Shown: positions 12,292-22,800 of the stretch, in pieces
Layout: every line of letters begins with the position of its first letter
Position numbering within the stretch: the first letter of the stretch is position 1
Source: Chamaecyparis obtusa
Lineage: Eukaryota > Streptophyta > Pinopsida > Cupressales > Cupressaceae
Length of the DNA stretch: 64,000 bases
Assembly: GCA_027943335.1 (NCBI GenBank)
Contig: BSBK01001539.1
Span: 186,001 to 250,000, forward strand
Direction: 5' to 3'
Notes under the pieces: generated by a model
The model's database searches: none
What the model saw: only the letters and a program-made list of their open reading frames with translations
Told to the model about the DNA's origin: nothing
Program-made: the position numbers and the translations under genes

Positions 12292-13092
12292 ATGGAGGGT
12301 TACATGTATCAAAAGTAGCTTGAGGAAGCCAATGACATAATTGCCTCTGTTGAGAATAGACTGAGGAGGTCCCTTGCAAAAAAAAAGGAGCTGGCTCTAC
12401 AACTGAGTGAAAGCAATGAAACAATTGAGGAACTCTCTGGGCAAAGTGGATCTGATGAAGCAGAAGAGGCAGTCTTTGATCTTATGGAGAAAAATCAGAG
12501 TCTAACCGATCAAATCTCCAATCTAAAAAGGGAGCAGGAAAGTAATGCTCTGCGAATAACTAAAATCATTGTAGATAAAAGGAAAGTTGAAGATGAAAAG
12601 AACAGTGCCCTAGTAGCACTATCAACTGCTGAAAGAGCAAGAAAACTGGCAAAAGAAGCGGTAAGAGAAAGTGATGCTACTGTAGTACAACTTCAAGCAG
12701 ACATGCAGAGCATAACTCAAGAGAATGCAATCATGCATGAGCATTTGCATGACAAAAATGATGCATGCAAAAGGTTGGCTATTGAATTGTATCAACTAAA
12801 GGAAAAGATGAAAACTCTTGAAGAGAGAAATGAGACACTTAGAAGGTACAATGAAAACTCGGAAAAACTTGATGAGCAATTGAGGGCGCAAAGGAAGCAC
12901 AAGGATCCCACAGGACTTGGGTACACCGATCAAAGCAACAATGAAACCCTATTGTTCGCCTCCGGGTCGGGATCCTCTTGGCAGGCTCCCTCCCCTACGG
13001 GGGTGCGGGGGTGTTCAACTCGTGATGAACCACCTTTCCCATATAATTGTAGGGCTCAGAATGGAGGCCCCCATGCACGCAAAACAAAATGA
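12292..13092 (+). pseudogene. Gag-like coiled-coil protein, N-terminal part
   Basis: One frame runs from the ATG at 12292 to the stop ending at 13092 with a single internal TAG (12316-12318, codon 9). A CAG-to-TAG change would explain that stop. The product is about 266 residues, mostly charged heptad-like helix (for example LTDQISNLKREQESN and LYQLKEKMKTLEERNETLR), with a Gly/Ser/Pro-rich tail. It sits directly after the primer-binding site, where gag belongs. The zinc-knuckle region that should follow is in another frame from 13089, so a one- or two-base indel between about 13053 and 13092 probably split a single gag. I see no UBN2-type capsid signature, unlike the copia gag at 14745. Confidence 0.6.
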
Positions 13093-13814
13093 ATAAGATT
13101 CTTGTGAGAACCAGCCGAATAGTAGGGGCCGTGAATCCTCTAAAGTCAAGCAGAACAAGAAGGAAAAGAAGAAACCGACAAAAGAATAAAAATAAAATGA
13201 CCTTCAAAACCTCTTGCAATCATTGTGGTAAACCAGGTCATAAAACAAATGACTGCAGAAATGCACCAGTGAAACCATTCACTTCTAATAGTTACTGCAA
13301 CAACTGTTACAAGTATGGCCACATGACCTTTGAATGTAGGTCACGTCCCAACAGTGTGTCCAATGGAAGTAGGGGAAGCTTCAAAGGCTACTATTATGCA
13401 TGCAACAAGTTTGGACACAAAGCAGATGAATGCAAATCTAGAACTATGGCATTCAAATCCCCACAAGGACCGGTATTCCCTAATAGGAATATAAACCGGA
13501 AAAAATCCAATTGTGCTACTTGTGGGCCATTAGGCCATAGCAACTCTGGATGTCACTCACCCATGGACAGGGAAAGAAGGGTAAATCCATGGAGAGCAAC
13601 CGGGATGGCTTGTTACAATTGCAACAAGATTGGACATTTGGCCAAGGAATGCAGAAACTGGCCATTGAACAAGAAAAGAGAACCTGTTAAACCGGTCAAG
13701 AAAACTTGTCTCCCAACTGAAAGGGTGACAAGGGAAAAGAGACTAAAAAAGAAGTCAAGAAGATTTGGTTCAAAGAGGAATCAAAGAGCTCCACTGAGGG
13801 GAAAACAAAGGTAA
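13089..13814 (+). CDS. Gag-like protein with five CCHC zinc knuckles
   Basis: This 241-residue basic product has five knuckle-type motifs (C-x2-C-x4-H-x4-C) at about residues 43-56, 70-83, 102-115, 142-155 and 175-188. The first reads CNHCGKPGHKTNDC and the last CYNCNKIGHLAKEC. In the third the first cysteine position is tyrosine (YYACNKFGHKADEC), so zinc binding there should be weakened. Long Lys/Arg-rich segments flank the array. Such knuckles bind nucleic acid and are typical of retroelement nucleocapsids, where one or two are usual. Five is unusual. The ATG at 13089 overlaps the end of the preceding frame by four bases. More likely it continues that protein after a frameshift than starts a separate gene. 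Confidence 0.75.
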   Translation: MNKILVRTSRIVGAVNPLKSSRTRRKRRNRQKNKNKMTFKTSCNHCGKPGHKTNDCRNAPVKPFTSNSYCNNCYKYGHMTFECRSRPNSVSNGSRGSFKGYYYACNKFGHKADECKSRTMAFKSPQGPVFPNRNINRKKSNCATCGPLGHSNSGCHSPMDRERRVNPWRATGMACYNCNKIGHLAKECRNWPLNKKREPVKPVKKTCLPTERVTREKRLKKKSRRFGSKRNQRAPLRGKQR

Positions 13815-14016
13815 GATCATCATCTGTTGATGGTGATATCTCTTCAGCAAACTAAGCCTAAGGGCTTAAAGGGAACCAGTAGTCTGCTTATTGTTCCCGG
13901 TAGAACTGGTGAGCAATGATCTCACACAATCAAAAAGTGCAACCGGAAGAAGTCACCAGTCTATCGGGTATATTGGAAAGGTAAGTGCTGACATCACAAC
14001 TGAGGATTGATTAATA

Positions 14017-14039
14017 TGTTAAGATATAGCTTCATTCGT

Positions 14040-14101
<62 letters not shown>

Positions 14102-14639
14102 CTATTCTATACATTGTTAATAAAGAGTTGTAATTTATATTGTTATTATCATATTATCATTATTATATTTATAATATAATAATGATAATATCATAATACA
14201 ATATTATGATATTACATTAATATTGATCGAACTATGTTCAATATCTATCATTATTATTAGCATCGACTATTAAGTCGAATGAATGAACATTGAGACAGCC
14301 GACTACACTAATGTAAGTCGCTGCTTACATTAGTGCTAGCGACTGTTGTTAATAGTCGCTAGTACTAATGTAAGCAGCGACCATGGGACGCGCCCTTTCA
14401 TTTGTGAAGGGACACAATGTTTGCTGTCATCCGATCATCAGCATATATATATGTATGCTGTGATCGCATGGATAACACAATCAATAAAAGGAGTTCATTG
14501 CTGTTATCACCTGCGGTCACACATATAATATAATCAGTATAAATATAAAAAGCATCACAGTCTATTTATATATCAGAACAGTCATTTATTAGTAAATATA
14601 AAACAGTAAATTATATTCCCAAGATCTGATTTCTTAACA
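14017..14639 (+). repeat. 5' LTR of the copia element
   Basis: The 623-bp LTR runs from TGTTAAGATATAGC to TTTCTTAACA. It includes a TA microsatellite (about 14050-14098), a long hairpin (14317-14381) and AT-rich promoter-like sequence. It matches the 3' LTR at about 99 percent outside the TA run. Confidence 0.97.
14317..14381 (+). repeat. 28-bp-arm hairpin in the copia 5' LTR
   Basis: The left arm (14317-14344) starts GTCGCTGCTTACATTAG and the right arm (14354-14381) ends CTAATGTAAGCAGCGAC, around a 9-base loop. One position in the right arm (T in CTAGTACTAATG) is mismatched. The copy in the 3' LTR (19283-19347) has C there and is perfectly complementary. The structure could form in DNA or in the transcript. 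Confidence 0.9.
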
Positions 14640-14651
14640 TGGTATCAGAGC
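14640..14651 (+). promoter_or_regulatory. Primer-binding site for initiator-Met tRNA
   Basis: TGGTATCAGAGC directly abuts the end of the 5' LTR. It is the standard complement to the 3' end of plant initiator methionine tRNA used by Ty1/copia elements. Confidence 0.95.
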
Positions 14652-14744
14652 AGAGTTAAAGGGAATTAATTCTGAATTATTATTTGATAGGAATACAAAA
14701 CAAAAATATTATTTAAAGGAGAAGAGTCATCACAAATTATCAAA

Positions 14745-15389
14745 ATGACCACCGGAATCAGGATGGAGGATAGATTGGAAGGAGCATCAAATTTTCTATC
14801 ATGGAAAATTAGAATCATCACGCTTTTACAAGAACTGGAATTAGAATCTTTCATAGAAACAGAAAAAGAAATGCCCACAGACGAAGCAGAGAAAACGACT
14901 TGGAAAAGGAGGAACAATAAAGCTAAGAAATTAATTGTTGATTCAGTTAAAGATTCTATTCTCCCAAACATAGCAAGATTAGCAACAGCATATGAGGTTT
15001 TTAAGAAAATTCAAAAAACGTATGAGATAAACAATACAAGTCGAATATTAACCTTGAAGGAACAACTATTGACCATAAAAATGAATAAAGGTGAAACAGT
15101 TACATCTTATTTCCTGAGAATTGCTGAAATACGAGAACAACTATTCTCCATTGGTAACACTATAGAAGACATGGAATTATCTCTAATAGCACTAAGGGGA
15201 TTACCAACATCCTGGGAGAATTTTATTCAATGCATAAGCACACGTCCACCTCTACCAAAATTTGATCAACTTAAGAACGACTGTACTCAGGAAGAATCAA
15301 GACTTATTACCAGAGGAATAGGTCTAAAGAAAGAGGGAGAAACACAAGCACTCAACACAAAGTCCCACAACAAAAAGAGAATTTTTTAA
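14745..15389 (+). CDS. Copia gag (UBN2-type capsid region)
   Basis: The 214-residue product starts at the first ATG after the primer-binding site and shows the copia gag pattern. It has FLSWKIRIITLLQE near residue 20, a central helical part with KEQLLTIKMNKGETVTSYF and a conserved LRGLPTSWENF near residue 150. It forms the particle that packages the element RNA. The frame ends at a TAA (15387-15389) just before the zinc knuckle, which lies in another frame (CYKCDKYGHTHRHC, 15430-15471). A one-base indel in the A- and T-rich run near 15371-15388 probably ended the protein early. A natural +1 frameshift cannot be excluded, but plant copia elements normally use one continuous frame. Confidence 0.9.
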   Translation: MTTGIRMEDRLEGASNFLSWKIRIITLLQELELESFIETEKEMPTDEAEKTTWKRRNNKAKKLIVDSVKDSILPNIARLATAYEVFKKIQKTYEINNTSRILTLKEQLLTIKMNKGETVTSYFLRIAEIREQLFSIGNTIEDMELSLIALRGLPTSWENFIQCISTRPPLPKFDQLKNDCTQEESRLITRGIGLKKEGETQALNTKSHNKKRIF

Positions 15390-17151
15390 AAGAAAGAGGG
15401 GATTCAAAAGAGATTTCTCTAAAATCCAATGTTACAAATGTGATAAATATGGGCACACTCATCGACATTGTCCTAAAAGGCAAAAGACTCAAGCCACCGT
15501 AGCTGAAGCAAAAGAAATTCCACTCTTCTTTACAGCTCTCTCAAGTGAACTAAATTCCAATAATAGAACTTGGATAATTGATAGTGGTGCATCAAGACAT
15601 ATAACCGGATTCAAAAATCAGTTTGAGACACTTGAAAATTATTCAACCGAAGAAGTGACTATTGGGGATAACTCCACCTACCCAATGAAAGGAATAGGGA
15701 CCTGTACCATAAAGATAAAGAATGGAGTATCTCTACAACTAAAAGATGTTCTATTTGTACCTGGAATCAAAAGAAACTTAGTCCCTATATCAGGACTAGC
15801 CGACAAAGGATTTCGGGTCACCTTTAATGAAGACAAAGTTCTATTATGGCCTAAGAATTCAAATATGAAGAATGCTACAATCATAGGGACAAGAGATGGT
15901 AGTCTTTATAAAATATGTAATGATCAGAAATCTGCACTAACTCATGAAATCGCAAATCACAATGAATTATGGCATAAAAGGTTGGGAAATCTAAGGTATA
16001 ATGCTCTACCTTTAATAAACAAGATTACTACGGGTCTTCCACACTTTAAAAATAATCATCCTGGCATTTGCAAAGGTTGTGCACTAGGAAAGAATATAAA
16101 AGGGTCTTTTCCTACAAGTGAGCACAAATCTAAAGTAATCTTAGAATTAATTCATACTGATTTATGTGGACCCATGTCAACACCTTCATTAACAGGATCA
16201 CTATACCATATTATTTTTGTTGATGACTATTCTCGGAAAACTTAGATATACTTTCTTAAGGTTAAAGAATCAAGTGAGGTACTATCTAAATACAAAGAAT
16301 TTAAAGCATTAGTAGAAAATCAAACAGATAAAAGAATAAAAGTATTAAGATCAGACAATGGAGGTGAATACAAATCTGACATATTTAAAGAATTTTGTAA
16401 TTCTGTTGGGATTAAGAGGGAGTATACTGTACCATATAATCCTCAACAGAACGAAGTAGCAGAAAGGAAGAATAGATCCATAATCGAAGCAGCAAAAGCC
16501 ATGATGCTCGATCAAAACCTTCATACTTCTTTTTGGGCAGAAGCTTCAAATACAGCAGTATATATTCAAAATCGGTGTCCACACTCCATATTAGAAAACA
16601 TAACACCAGAAGAAGCATTTACAGGGATCAAACTAGACCTAAGTCATCTTAGGATATTTGGATGTCTCGTATACATTCATGTACCTAAAGAGAAGAGGAC
16701 TAAACTAGAACCATCAGGTAAAAGAGGCATACTTGTTGGTTATAGTGAAAACACAAAAGGGTATCGAATCTATATTCCAGGACAAAAATCCGTTGAGATG
16801 AGTAGAGATGTAAAATTTGTTGAAAATAACACATTTAAAAATCTTGAAGAAGATAACATCCTGGAGATAGAAGAAGATCTCACTGCTGAAATTGAGAGGG
16901 AGGATATAGAAGAACCTGAATCTCCTGTCATTGAAAATGAGAATACGAATGTAATCAATGGTAAGAAAAGGCCATTATGGGCAAGGCAAATAATTAAAGA
17001 AAATAATGTAGAACCTAATGAAATATCTCATGAGAGTAAAAGGACAAGAACTCAAAAATGTTATGCAGCTCTTATAACAGAAATCAATAAATCAGAACCA
17101 TCAAATCCAAAGGAGGCATTATCTAATCAAGCATGGAGAGGCAATGATTGA
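15379..17151 (+). pseudogene. Copia pol, zinc knuckle, protease and integrase part
   Basis: In one frame this region gives the knuckle CYKCDKYGHTHRHC (15430-15471), the aspartic protease motif DSGAS (from 15580), and integrase with the catalytic contexts HTDLCGP, RSDNGGEY and VAERKNR, followed by the GKRGILVGYS region. It would process the polyprotein and integrate the cDNA. Three defects are visible. The second zinc-binding histidine of integrase is asparagine (LWHKRLGN, codon 15988-15990). A TAG at 16243-16245 replaces what is normally a tryptophan in the KT-x-IYFLK stretch. The frame ends at TGA (17149-17151) where the reverse transcriptase frame takes over one register away. Confidence 0.92.
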
Positions 17152-18619
17152 AGAATATCAATCTATAATAAAGAATGATGTCTGGGACATAGTACCTAGA
17201 CCTAAAAATAAAACCGTTGTCTCTTCTAGATGGCTATTCAAAACTAAATATGCTTCTGACGGAAGTATTGAGAAGCATAAAGCTCGGTTTGTTGCTAGAG
17301 GATTCTCACAGAAAGCAGGTATTGATTATGAAGAAACATTTGCCCCTATAGCTCGGTATACATCAGTCAGAACCATTATTGCTATAGCAGCATCTAAAGA
17401 GTGGAAGATACACCAGATGGATGTGAAAACAGCATTCCTAAATGGCACCATTGAAGAAGAAGTATATTTAGAGCAGCCAGAAGGGTTCATTATACATGAT
17501 GCATCAAAATATGTTTGCAAACTCAAGAAAGCACTATATGGGTTGAAACAAGCTCCCAGAGCTTGGTATGAAAGGATAAACAGCTATCTTTCAAAATTAG
17601 GATACTCTAAAAATGATGCAGATCCTAACATTTACTTTAAGATAACAAATGGCAACATGGTTATTTTAGTTCTTTATGTAGATGATCTTTTAATAACAGG
17701 AGAAGATCATCTTATTGCAAAATGTAAGCAAGAACTCACTACTGAATTTGACATGAAAGATCTAGGACTCTTACATTATTTCTTAGGGTTGGAAGTGTTT
17801 CAAAAGGAAGGCTATATTCTGCTAAATCAACAAAAATACACTATTGATATTCTAACCAGGTTTGGAATGATGGAATGTAAGCCTTTATCCACACCTATGG
17901 AAACAAATCTGCACAAACTCAAAGTTGAAGCAGAAGAGTCTGAACCCTCTGATCCTACATTGTATAGAGAAATTGTTGGCTCTCTTATGCACTTGGTGAA
18001 CACTAGACCTGACATCTGTTATGCAACCAATGTTGTGAGTCACTTTATGTGTGAGCCCAAGGAAATACACTTAATGGCAGCTAAGCATATCTTGAGATAT
18101 CTACGAGGCTCTATTGGATTTGGGCTAAAGTATGAAAAAGTAGAAATCAATCTTCAAGGGTATTCTGATTCTGATTGGGCTGGAAGTACTACCGATCGAA
18201 AAAGCACTACAGGGTGTTGTTTCAGTCTTGGTTCAGCTATGATTTCTTGGTTCAGTTGAAAACAGTCAGCAGTAGCATTAAGCTCCACTGAAGCTGAATA
18301 TATGGCAGCATCCATGGGAGCACATGAAGCAGTATGGTTAAGAAAGCTATTATTTGGATTGTTTGGAAAACCTCTAGATCCAACTGTGATTCATTGTGAC
18401 AATCAAAGTTTTATCAAGTTATCTGTTAATCTAGTTTTTCATAACAGGTCCAAACATATTGAGATTCCATATCATTACATAAGAGATATGGTAGAGAGAA
18501 ATATCATAAGGCTAGAGTACATTAGTACTGAAGAACAAAATGTTGATATTTTCACTAAGCCACTGGCAAAGCTGAAGATAGAATACTTCAGAAATAAACT
18601 TGGCATGATCAAGGTTTGA
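17144..18619 (+). pseudogene. Copia pol, reverse transcriptase and RNase H
   Basis: The frame begins in the linker with MIEEYQSIIKNDVWDIVPRP and contains the copia RT blocks, KARFVARGFSQ, HQMDVKTAFLNG, and the catalytic LYVDDLLITG with YVDD at 17675-17686. RNase H follows, with YSDSDWAGSTTDRKSTTG, SSTEAEYMA and HCDNQS supplying the acidic residues. A TGA at 18257-18259 interrupts the ISWFS-x-KQS stretch of RNase H. A CGA-to-TGA change would explain it, and the frame stays open to the TGA at 18617-18619. The product would copy genomic RNA into cDNA. The catalytic motifs are intact despite the stop, consistent with recent inactivation. Confidence 0.95.
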
Positions 18620-18718
18620 TGTATGGTTTAAACCCCTCTTATTTATAAGTTTTTTATTCATGAATAAATGTTAAAAATGTGTATATTGCAATATTGTGTA
18701 AATGATCATTTGTGTGTG

Positions 18719-18963
18719 GGTTAACATTTCAAGGTGACGATCTTGTAAATGGTTAACCAAAGTGTCAAGATAGACTACTTAATTGTGTGTCCCGATTGTG
18801 CGGAGATCTTGACTCTTGTTATTATTGGATGTGTAATAACGAAACCATATCATGATAGACTACTTCATTGTGTGTCCCAAATGTGCGGAGATCATGATAT
18901 TCAAGTCTATTTTCATGACGAGACTACATTAACTTGTGCATCCCGAATTGGCGGATGTCATGA
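18719..18963 (+). repeat. Hairpin array between pol and the 3' LTR of the copia element
   Basis: Five hairpins follow one another. Arms are 18719-18729/18747-18758 (one bulge), 18764-18771/18806-18813 (GTCAAGAT/ATCTTGAC), 18818-18824/18834-18840 (GTTATTA/TAATAAC), 18847-18856/18891-18900 (ATATCATGAT/ATCATGATAT) and 18913-18919/18957-18963 (TCATGAC/GTCATGA). The 34-nt loops of the second and fourth differ at only three positions. Both begin AGACTACTT, contain TTGTGTGTCCC and end TGTGCGGAG, while their arms are unrelated in sequence. The fifth has a related 37-nt loop, and its stem extends outward through TCAAGTCTA paired with TAGACTT plus GA. Confidence 0.88.
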
Positions 18964-19002
18964 TAGACTTTTGATATTTAATACTCACTTGCTAACAGGG
19001 AG

Positions 19003-19025
19003 TGTTAAGATATAGCTTCATTTGT

Positions 19026-19063
<38 letters not shown>

Positions 19064-19606
19064 TATACTATTCTATACATTGTTAATAAAGAGTTGTAAT
19101 TTATATTGTTATTATCATATTATCATTATTATATTTATAATATAATAATGATAATATCATAATACAATATTATGATATTACATTAATATTGATCGAACTA
19201 TGTTCAATATCTATCATTATTATTAGCATCGACTATTAAGTCGAATGAATGAACATTGAGACAGCCGACTACACTAATGTAAGTCGCTGCTTACATTAGT
19301 GCTAGCGACTGTTGTTAATAGTCGCTAGCACTAATGTAAGCAGCGACCATGGGACGCGCCCTTTCATTTGTGAAGGGACACAATGTTTGCTGTCATCCGA
19401 TCATCAGCATATATATATGTATGCTGTGATCGCATGGATAACACAATCAATAAAAGGAGTTCATTGCTGTTATCACCTGCGGTCACAGCATATAATATAA
19501 TCAGTATAAATATAAAAAGCATCACAGTCTATTTATACATTAGAACAGTCATTTATTAGTAAATATAAAACAGTAAATTATATTCCCAAGATTTGATTTC
19601 TTAACA
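19003..19606 (+). repeat. 3' LTR of the copia element
   Basis: The 604-bp LTR has the same ends as the 5' copy, with a shorter TA run. It follows a purine-rich CAGGGAG at 18997-19002 that serves as the likely plus-strand primer site. The hairpin at 19283-19347 has two perfect 28-bp arms around a 9-base loop. Confidence 0.97.
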
Positions 19607-19611
19607 TAATA

Positions 19612-19878
19612 GGTAAACGAATGAGAACCGGTTGTCGTAAGAAAGATTAGGTAAGGTAATTAATGATGTAGCCGTTAACAATTGTTACCATTTGATAATT
19701 ACCGTTATGACCTAAGTCTATTTAAGGGAAGGATGATTACTCATTTCACTTTACATTGTGAACTATGATTTTTGATTTCTTAAGCTTGAGTAATCTTTTC
19801 TTGCTTTGATTTACGATCTCTGCTAAGTGAACTCTGTAAATCCTATCAAGAACTCTCTGTGTAAACCGGTCAGATACG
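19612..19878 (+). other. Outer-element spacer before the long frame
   Basis: Together with 13815-14011 this non-coding spacer (about 460 bp in all) separated the gag-like region from the long frame before the copia insertion. It carries CCGGT words like those of the LTR. No intron boundary or promoter can be claimed. Confidence 0.5.
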
Positions 19879-22800
19879 ATGGCATCATCATCTTCTGTTG
19901 TCAACCTAATTCAAGGTAACCAATTTGTTAGACCAGTTTATGACATAGTGACAGTGCAAAACCGAGAGAGCGATATGACGGGTGCTCTATTGTCGGTGCC
20001 TAACAGAGTTTTGTTGACTGAAGACATTACGGCATTCATCCAGTCCAAGCAGGAAGAGCTAGGTGAAATTTTCATCCAAATTGAATATCTCTCACTCTAC
20101 GAGGACAGAAAGCTTCAAGCCAACTTTGCGAAGCTTGAGACTTCAGGTTTGATTAATGGAGTAAAGTATCCAACCGTGTTTCGACCGGATTGGATAAGAC
20201 TCGTTCTAAGTAGGGTTCACGAACCAGGAATGTGGCTTGCGAAGGCCGCAATCACAACGATAACCAAAGAAGATTTGTGAAGGGTTACCAGATATAGTGA
20301 TAAAGGGGAAGCTCTTACCCTTAGAACGATTGCCAATGCAGAAGTCGCAAGGTTAACAAAGTCAAGGTCTGACAATCAGTTAATGATTGTAAATGACATT
20401 GAAGATGAGGGTGTTCGGTCTACATCAGCAGTTATCGGCTATAAAATCTATCAGTCGAGCAACCTTAACAGTGTACTAGGAGGATCTATTCATGTTGCGC
20501 ACAGGATCATGCATGATAATGCACAATACGATTTATGCGCTATGCAAAGAGGTCAAATCTTCGAAAACCTGAAGAAGTTCGGTCTGGTGAAGAAGTTTCT
20601 CAAATATGGAACTCTGCTGGTATGTTTGTTTTTCTACTATCAGAATTTCATTCCAAGCATAGGAAAAGTTACATGGCAAGTAGACAAACCGATTATGGTT
20701 CAAAAAGGTGAACTGGCAAATAACCTAGGAAATCGGTTCAATAAAGTTATGACCGATTACTTTGAGGCTTTCCAGCTTAGAATGCACACCAGGGAAAGAA
20801 TTCCTTCGGCCATTGTTGATTGATACAAGGATGAGGTGTGTTTTTTGGTTAGCACCGATCATTGTGTAATTCCGGCTGTGGAGCCCAAAACGGAGTATGT
20901 ACCGGAGCTTGGGTATGAGATCTCTACCAAGGTAGCCAAGGCATATGTAGATGCATTGCAAGAGAGTGACCTAGATCTCTCTACATACCAATTTGGCACA
21001 TATGAAGAAATTCAAGAAAATTTGAAGAAAAAGTCATTAGTCAAGGAACCCAAAAAGGTGTATGTCAAAAGGTCTCCTACACCTAGGAAGAAGAAAACAG
21101 TAGCAGAAGAACCCAAAGTTCAAAAAAAAAGGACACCACAGGCGTCCAATGCACAAGGGGAAGAACCGGAAGAAACGGGAACTAAAGAGACCACTAATCT
21201 TCACAGAAAGAGAAAGACCGGGAAACCGGTGAAAGAGGATGCACCGAGAGGAAAGAAACCAACCATTGATGAAGTGGTTGAAGGAATAAAGCATACAGGT
21301 AGATTGGGAGTAGTTGGAAGAAGATATGCAGTGAGTAATGAAGAAAATAAGAGAAAAATAGAAGAAGTTGTAGTTTTCTATCTCTACAAGTTCAATTATA
21401 CTCCCACTGAACTTTATAAAATAATTTCTGATGATCTACAGGAAATAATAGAAGGAAGATGGAAATCTTCGATTGATAAGGAAAAAGAGCTGAGAATTAG
21501 AACTCTTCTTGAAGTTCAAAATCATCTTACTCTGGAGGAAGCAACCCATCAAGTTGACCTGCATAAACAAGGTTTTAAGATAAGAAAGAGAATCAGTCAA
21601 GTACTGATTGGAGAAGTGGACAAAGTGCATGATGGAGTTTCTACATGGACGAATCTTCTGCAGCAACAACATCAGGCAAAGGAAGAATGCCAGAAGACTA
21701 CAAAGCCACCGATGATTGACACTGGGAAAGGAAAAGGCATACTGGGAGCTGAGACTCCAGTTAAGGAAAAGATTTCAACAGAACCGGTCATTGTTGATAT
21801 CACTGAAGATAAAGCTAGTGATCTAACTCCACCAACCCTACTTGCCTCCCCAATCAAAGGTAAGGCACGAACTCTAACTGTAGATAATATAGTTGATGAA
21901 GTTATGGATTTTGGCAAAGTGTCAAATGCAGCCAAATTGTTCAGTATTTTAGTGGAAGAGGATAAGCAAAAAACAGAAGTTGCTCTGTTGGAAACCTTCT
22001 TGGATTTGAATAGAAGTCCTAGAGACTATAGGGCTCAATTTCCTCCTCAATTGAATCAAACAATTATGGCTAAATGCAGAACCGGTTTAGCAGCGAACAA
22101 TAAAATTATAAGGGAGACATTGATACAAGCAAGAACAGGTCTCACCGAAGAGACGACAAAACTTCTAATGGAAGCAGTGCCACTAAATTTGGACACAACC
22201 AACAAGGTTGCAAAGATTATTAATGGATATGAAAAAGACATATATAAAGATACACTAGAGTTCTGGCAGCAATATGACTTCAGTACCGTAAAGACAACAG
22301 GTCCACAGAAAATCTCTCAAGATGAGCCTTAAAGAGTATTGGTACCACCGGTACAATTCATGAATTGTGAACAATCTTCAACCGGTGAGAAAGAAATTTC
22401 AACTGAACCGTTCACATTCAGTGAACAGGTAAATCTGGGCGAACAAGTTCAACCAGAAGATAAAGTACAGGAAGAGTCATCAGAAAAGATGACTACTGAA
22501 AAAGGAACAGATAAAGAGGAAATTAATGTGAATGAACAACATGTTATTGAGAAGAAACAAACAGAGCAACCACCGAAAGAGGAAGAAGTACAACCTAGAG
22601 GGGAAGTACATCAAGAACAAGAGGTACGACAAGAAGAGATAACTCAACATCAAGAGTTACCTGTTAATACAGAACAGGAGAAGCTTGCAGAAGAACAACC
22701 TACATAGGAGAATAAACTAGAGGAACAGGTAAATGTTCCTAGCACATCCTCATTGAAGAGAAAACTAACTTTTGTAACAGATTCTGAAGCAAAGAAAAGT

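Larger units (their letters stand above)
14017..19606 (+). mobile_element. Full-length Ty1/copia retrotransposon, 5.6 kb
   Basis: LTRs of 623 and 604 bp (14017-14639, 19003-19606) start TGTTAAG and end CTTAACA. An exact target-site duplication, TAATA, flanks the element (14012-14016 and 19607-19611). The order is PBS for initiator-Met tRNA, gag with UBN2 and a zinc knuckle, protease, integrase, reverse transcriptase, RNase H, and a purine-rich tract before the 3' LTR, which is the Ty1/copia order. The LTRs differ by about five substitutions, one single-base indel and TA-repeat length, so the insertion is recent. Two frameshifts and two in-frame stops leave this copy without an intact polyprotein. 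It is inserted between the gag-like region and the long frame of the outer element. Confidence 0.98.

Noticed and set aside
14346..14528. 60-codon frame in the copia 5' LTR and its twin at 19312-19500
   Set aside because: It occurs identically in both LTRs and overlaps the hairpin. LTR-internal frames without domains are expected noise.
15378..15390. Programmed frameshift between copia gag and pol
   Set aside because: The A/T homopolymers could allow slippage, but plant copia elements normally have one frame and this copy has other lesions. A plain indel is simpler.
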